From Janthinobacterium sp. 67 (lineage in GTDB: Bacteria > Pseudomonadota > Gammaproteobacteria > Burkholderiales > Burkholderiaceae_D): a DNA stretch of 64,000 nt. Below, in pieces: positions 61,349 through 64,000 of the stretch. The stretch's first letter is position 1; each line of letters starts with the position of its first letter. The DNA lies in assembly GCF_002797895.1 (NCBI RefSeq), contig NZ_PGES01000001.1, forward strand, positions 3,038,001-3,102,000. Reading direction: 5' to 3'. Position numbers and translations under genes: made by a program. The notes under the pieces were generated by a model. That model saw nothing but the letters and a program-made list of their open reading frames with translations, was not told the origin of the DNA and did not search any database.

Positions 61349-61378
61349 GTCGGCTTGGCGCACAGCGCGCAAGCCGAC
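61349..61378. repeat. REP-like palindrome 2
   Basis: Stem GTCGGCTT/AAGCCGAC with an inner GCGC pair, 20 bases after the first palindrome. The arms are a one-step variant of the first (GTCGGATT to GTCGGCTT), so the two form a BIME-like pair that may also end the aroG transcript. Confidence 0.8.
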
Positions 61379-61394
61379 ACCAGCACGAGGCATA

Positions 61395-61802
61395 TCATGC
61401 CATCTGCACATGCGGCAGCAGCGCAAACGAGCCCGCCAGCGCCTGCTCGGCCTTGCTGGCCGGGACATTGAGCTCCTTCAAGTCCAGGTAGATGCGCCCG
61501 TCCAGGATGCGCACGGCGTACGTACGCGCCATGCCCTGCACGGGCGCCACCAGGCGGCCCGAATCGAGCTCGATGATCCAGCTGTTCTTCGGCCCCATCA
61601 GGTTTTTCTCCATCAGCACCCCCTGCGCGAGCGGGCCGCCCAGGCAGGGCACCGTGTCGAGCAGCGCATACACCGTATCGTCAGCCGCGCGAAACAGCGC
61701 CACGCCCGGTAAATCCTGCCACGCCAGTCCCCGCTGCACCATGCGCGCGCCCGCCAGCGGCATGTCCTTCAGGCGGCAAATCATTTTCCATTGTTCCGAC
61801 AT
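61395..61802 (-). CDS. NirD-like Rieske-fold protein lacking cluster ligands
   Basis: 135 residues. It has the NirD/Rieske-like layout: WKMICRLKDMPLAGARMV, ALFRAADDTVYALLDTVPCLGGPLAQGV, SWIIELDSGRLVAP and YAVRILDGRIYLDL. The Cys-x-His and Cys-x2-His ligands of a Rieske cluster are absent (VPCLGG and GPKNSW in their places), as in NirD small subunits of nitrite reductase. No nirB gene is in this window, so it is an orphan here. It may bind a partner elsewhere in the genome. Confidence 0.75.
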   Translation of the reverse strand: MSEQWKMICRLKDMPLAGARMVQRGLAWQDLPGVALFRAADDTVYALLDTVPCLGGPLAQGVLMEKNLMGPKNSWIIELDSGRLVAPVQGMARTYAVRILDGRIYLDLKELNVPASKAEQALAGSFALLPHVQMA

Positions 61803-62012
61803 CGCTAGCTCCCTCGAGAAAGGTACACGCTAGTCTAAGCAAGAGCGGTGCCAGTGCCGGCACAAGCGAAGAATGGCCAAAATCCGCAGCAAAACGGCGC
61901 CGCGCCGCACTGCGCAAGTGCACACTGCCGCCGAAATGGTGCGCCGGCCGCACGGTGGAGTGCCCGGCTTTCCTTTACAATGGCGGATTACTCCTCCCTA
62001 TTTAGCACCTTC

Positions 62013-63053
62013 ATGATTGTTCTTGGCGTCGAATCCTCCTGTGACGAAACCGGCCTGGCCTTGTACGACACGCAACGCGGCCTGCTGTCGCACGCCCTCT
62101 ATTCGCAAGTCGCCATGCACGAGCAATATGGCGGCGTGGTGCCGGAACTGGCGTCGCGCGACCATATCCGCCGCGCCATCCCGCTGCTCGAAGAAACCCT
62201 GGCCAAGGCCGGCATCACCCTGCCAGAGATCGACGCCATCGCCTACACGCAAGGTCCTGGCCTGGCTGGCGCGCTGCTGGTCGGCTCCTCCGTTGCCTGC
62301 AGCCTGGGCCTGGCCATCAACAAGCCGGTGCTGGGCATCCACCATCTGGAAGGCCATCTGCTGTCGCCCTTGCTGGCGTCCGAGCCGCCGGAATTCCCGT
62401 TCATCGCCCTGCTGGTGTCGGGCGGCCATACGCAGCTGATGCGCGTCGACGGCGTGGGACAATACACGATGCTGGGCGAAACGCTCGATGATGCGGCCGG
62501 CGAGGCGTTCGACAAGTCGGCCAAGCTGCTGGGCCTCGGCTATCCGGGCGGCCCCGCCATTTCGCGCCTGGCCGAATTCGGCGATCCGCTCGCATATAAA
62601 CTGCCGCGCCCCATGCTGCATTCGAAGGATTTCAATTTCAGTTTCTCGGGCCTGAAGACGGCCGTGCTGACCGTGGTGAAAAACCATGACGAAAAAGTCA
62701 TCGCGAATATCTGCGAGCAGGACAAGGCGAATATCGCGCGCGGCTTCGTCGACGCCATCGTCGACGTGCTGACGGCCAAATGCGTGTCGGCCCTCAAGCA
62801 CACGGGCTTGAAACGCCTGGTGATCGCCGGCGGCGTGGGCGCCAACGCGCAATTGCGCGCCTCGCTCAACGCGGCGGCCGCCAAGAAGCGCTTCAAGGTG
62901 TATTACCCGGAGCTGGAATTCTGTACCGACAACGGCGCCATGATCGCCTTTGCCGGCGCCATGCGCCTGCAAATCAATCCCGACGCCGCCAAGCACGATT
63001 ACTCGTTCAACGTGCGCCCGCGCTGGCCGCTGGACGAGATCCGGGAAATTTAA
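62013..63053 (+). CDS. tsaD: tRNA N6-adenosine threonylcarbamoyltransferase TsaD
   Basis: 346 residues from ATG 62013; the frame upstream to 61848 is not similar to the family. [19 protein letters not shown], the metal-binding [51 protein letters not shown] and [13 protein letters not shown] are all present. With TsaB and TsaE it places the threonylcarbamoyl group on A37 of ANN-decoding tRNAs (t6A). A TACAAT hexamer about 40 bases upstream may be its -10. Confidence 0.97.
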   Translation: MIVLGVESSCDETGLALYDTQRGLLSHALYSQVAMHEQYGGVVPELASRDHIRRAIPLLEETLAKAGITLPEIDAIAYTQGPGLAGALLVGSSVACSLGLAINKPVLGIHHLEGHLLSPLLASEPPEFPFIALLVSGGHTQLMRVDGVGQYTMLGETLDDAAGEAFDKSAKLLGLGYPGGPAISRLAEFGDPLAYKLPRPMLHSKDFNFSFSGLKTAVLTVVKNHDEKVIANICEQDKANIARGFVDAIVDVLTAKCVSALKHTGLKRLVIAGGVGANAQLRASLNAAAAKKRFKVYYPELEFCTDNGAMIAFAGAMRLQINPDAAKHDYSFNVRPRWPLDEIREI

Positions 63054-63078
63054 TCTAGAACCCCTAAAGCGAAGGGCT

Positions 63079-63143
63079 GGGGTCAGTCCTTCAGGATCGG
63101 AATGTACCCCATTGGGGCAAATTCCCCCTGAGGGTCTGACCCC
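63079..63143. repeat. GGGGTCAG/CTGACCCC palindromic intergenic element
   Basis: Outer arms GGGGTCAG (63079-63086) and CTGACCCC (63136-63143), with second arms CCTTCAGG and CCCTGAGGG close to pairing and an inner ACCCCATTGGGG hairpin. It fits a type of dispersed palindrome common in Oxalobacteraceae between genes. It also could serve as the tsaD terminator. Confidence 0.75.
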
Positions 63144-63161
63144 GGTCGTTGCTATGGGGTT

Positions 63162-63935
63162 TTACTCCGCCAGCAAAAAATTCCGTCTCAATACCACGCT
63201 ACCCTCCGCCACTGTTTCATCCTTCAATCCCACACCCGACAACTGCCGGCTGAACGCCTGCGACAGCAAATAATGCAGCCGGTACGCCGCCTGCGCATAT
63301 GCCAGCCCCTCCGGACGCACGTTCGAAATGCAGTTGCGGCGCTCGTCCAGTAAACCCACTGTCGGCGCCCACGTCAGGTACAGGCCCAGGCTGTCCGGGG
63401 AACTCAAGCCCGGGCGCTCGCCGATCAGCACCAGCACGGCGCGTGCCCGCAATAACTCACCCACCTCGTCGCCAATGGCCACCCGTCCCTGCGCCACGAT
63501 GTGCAGCGGCGACAGGGTCCACGCCTCCAGCGCCAGCCGTTCGCGCAGGGCCGCCAGGAAGGGCGCCGCGTGGCGCTGCACGGCCAGCGCCGACAGGCCG
63601 TCGGCCGCCACCAGCGCCAGGTCGACTCCCTTGCCACCTCCGGCCAGCCGCGCGCGTGAAACCTCGTCGAGCCGGCGTCCCAGGTCGGGCCGTTGCAGAT
63701 AGTCGGCGCGCGTGGCGGCCGCGCTGTGCAGCGGCACGCAGTCTTGCCCTTGCGCGGCCAGGACGCGTGCCAGAACGTCGCCATCGAGCGCCAGGTGCAC
63801 GGCGTCGCGCGCCTGCGCGTGGGCCAGCTGGAACGCCAGCTGCGCCTTGGTCGGCACGCTCACGCCGCGCCGTCCCAACGCGATGCGCGCCGCCGTATGC
63901 GCGCGCAGCGCTTGCCAAGGAATGGCTTCGTCCAT
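63162..63935 (-). CDS. eutC: Ethanolamine ammonia-lyase small subunit
   Basis: 257 residues from ATG 63935 with GGAGG nearby. Recognisable EutC segments are [39 protein letters not shown] at the start, [48 protein letters not shown] and [17 protein letters not shown]. With EutB it forms the adenosylcobalamin-dependent lyase converting ethanolamine to acetaldehyde and ammonia. It is separated from eutB by seven bases. Confidence 0.94.
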   Translation of the reverse strand: MDEAIPWQALRAHTAARIALGRRGVSVPTKAQLAFQLAHAQARDAVHLALDGDVLARVLAAQGQDCVPLHSAAATRADYLQRPDLGRRLDEVSRARLAGGGKGVDLALVAADGLSALAVQRHAAPFLAALRERLALEAWTLSPLHIVAQGRVAIGDEVGELLRARAVLVLIGERPGLSSPDSLGLYLTWAPTVGLLDERRNCISNVRPEGLAYAQAAYRLHYLLSQAFSRQLSGVGLKDETVAEGSVVLRRNFLLAE

Positions 63936-63943
63936 GCATCCTC

Positions 63944-64000
63944 CTAGTCGTCCAGGCGCAGCAGGGCCGCCTGGAAGGCCGGCGCCAGCGCTTCGCTCAA
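63944..64000 (-). CDS. eutB: Ethanolamine ammonia-lyase large subunit, C-terminal end only
   Basis: The last 18 codons ([18 protein letters not shown]) and a TAG stop are visible; the rest is beyond the window. The call rests on its position directly upstream of eutC. The sequence itself is too short to identify. Confidence 0.7.
   Translation of the reverse strand: MSEALAPAFQAALLRLDD

Noticed and set aside
59244..61394. An intact insertion sequence around the IS110-like gene
   Set aside because: No second domain, no terminal repeats, no bridge-RNA region and no target duplication were seen.

Overview
The window looks like a chromosomal segment of a betaproteobacterium of the Oxalobacteraceae (Burkholderiales), most likely Janthinobacterium or a close relative. 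This is inferred from the GC-rich sequence, the rpsU-yqeY-dnaG-rpoD block with a neighbouring CAU tRNA, a long RpoD with an acidic insertion, and small proteins of the type seen in that family. No database search was possible. All family calls rest on motifs read by eye.

Layout. 1-8.5 kb: the 3' end of a GT9 heptosyltransferase-like gene, a FixLJ-like two-component pair, a QseBC/PmrAB-like pair divergent from a MipA/OmpV porin-like gene, a Usp-like protein, a VirK/YbjX protein and a small conserved protein. 8.5-14.3 kb: dnaE, divergent trhO, a methyltransferase and a small unknown gene. 14.3-19.3 kb: sulfur-activation genes: TauE/SafE exporter and cysQ on the minus strand, and on the plus strand a CysD with an unexplained N-terminal extension of about 180 residues, coupled to a CysN-CysC fusion.

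19.4-41.8 kb is a large surface-polysaccharide locus. It holds gmd and rmd (GDP-rhamnose), an acyltransferase-3/SGNH O-acetyltransferase, a gtrA/gtrB/large-membrane-GT cassette coupled to a GNAT and a PIG-L deacetylase, a lipoprotein, a GT4, a 1299-residue sulfotransferase/coiled-coil/GT2/GT99 (WbsX-like) fusion, the ABC-type O-antigen exporter wzm-wzt, rfbBDAC (dTDP-L-rhamnose) and a leading GT2. The stretch from 41.8 to 30.1 kb is a tightly packed operon with a good sigma-70 promoter. Taken together with the cys genes, the locus predicts a rhamnose-containing, sulfated and acyl-modified O-polysaccharide: CysD/CysNC make PAPS, the fusion protein transfers sulfate while elongating the glycan, CysQ removes PAP, and Wzm/Wzt export the chain.

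42-64 kb is mostly housekeeping: an RhlE-like helicase, a chemoreceptor, a Crp/Fnr regulator, an outer-membrane barrel, a small amidase-like protein translationally coupled to a secreted partner (possible effector/immunity pair), yjjG, an FKBP isomerase, a tRNA, rpoD, dnaG, yqeY, rpsU, an HI0933-type flavoprotein, ybiB, a stand-alone and degenerate IS110 N-terminal domain, a DAHP synthase, an orphan NirD-like protein, tsaD and the end of a eutBC operon. REP-like palindromes lie between aroG and nirD and after tsaD. No CRISPR array, prophage, rRNA or intact insertion sequence was seen.
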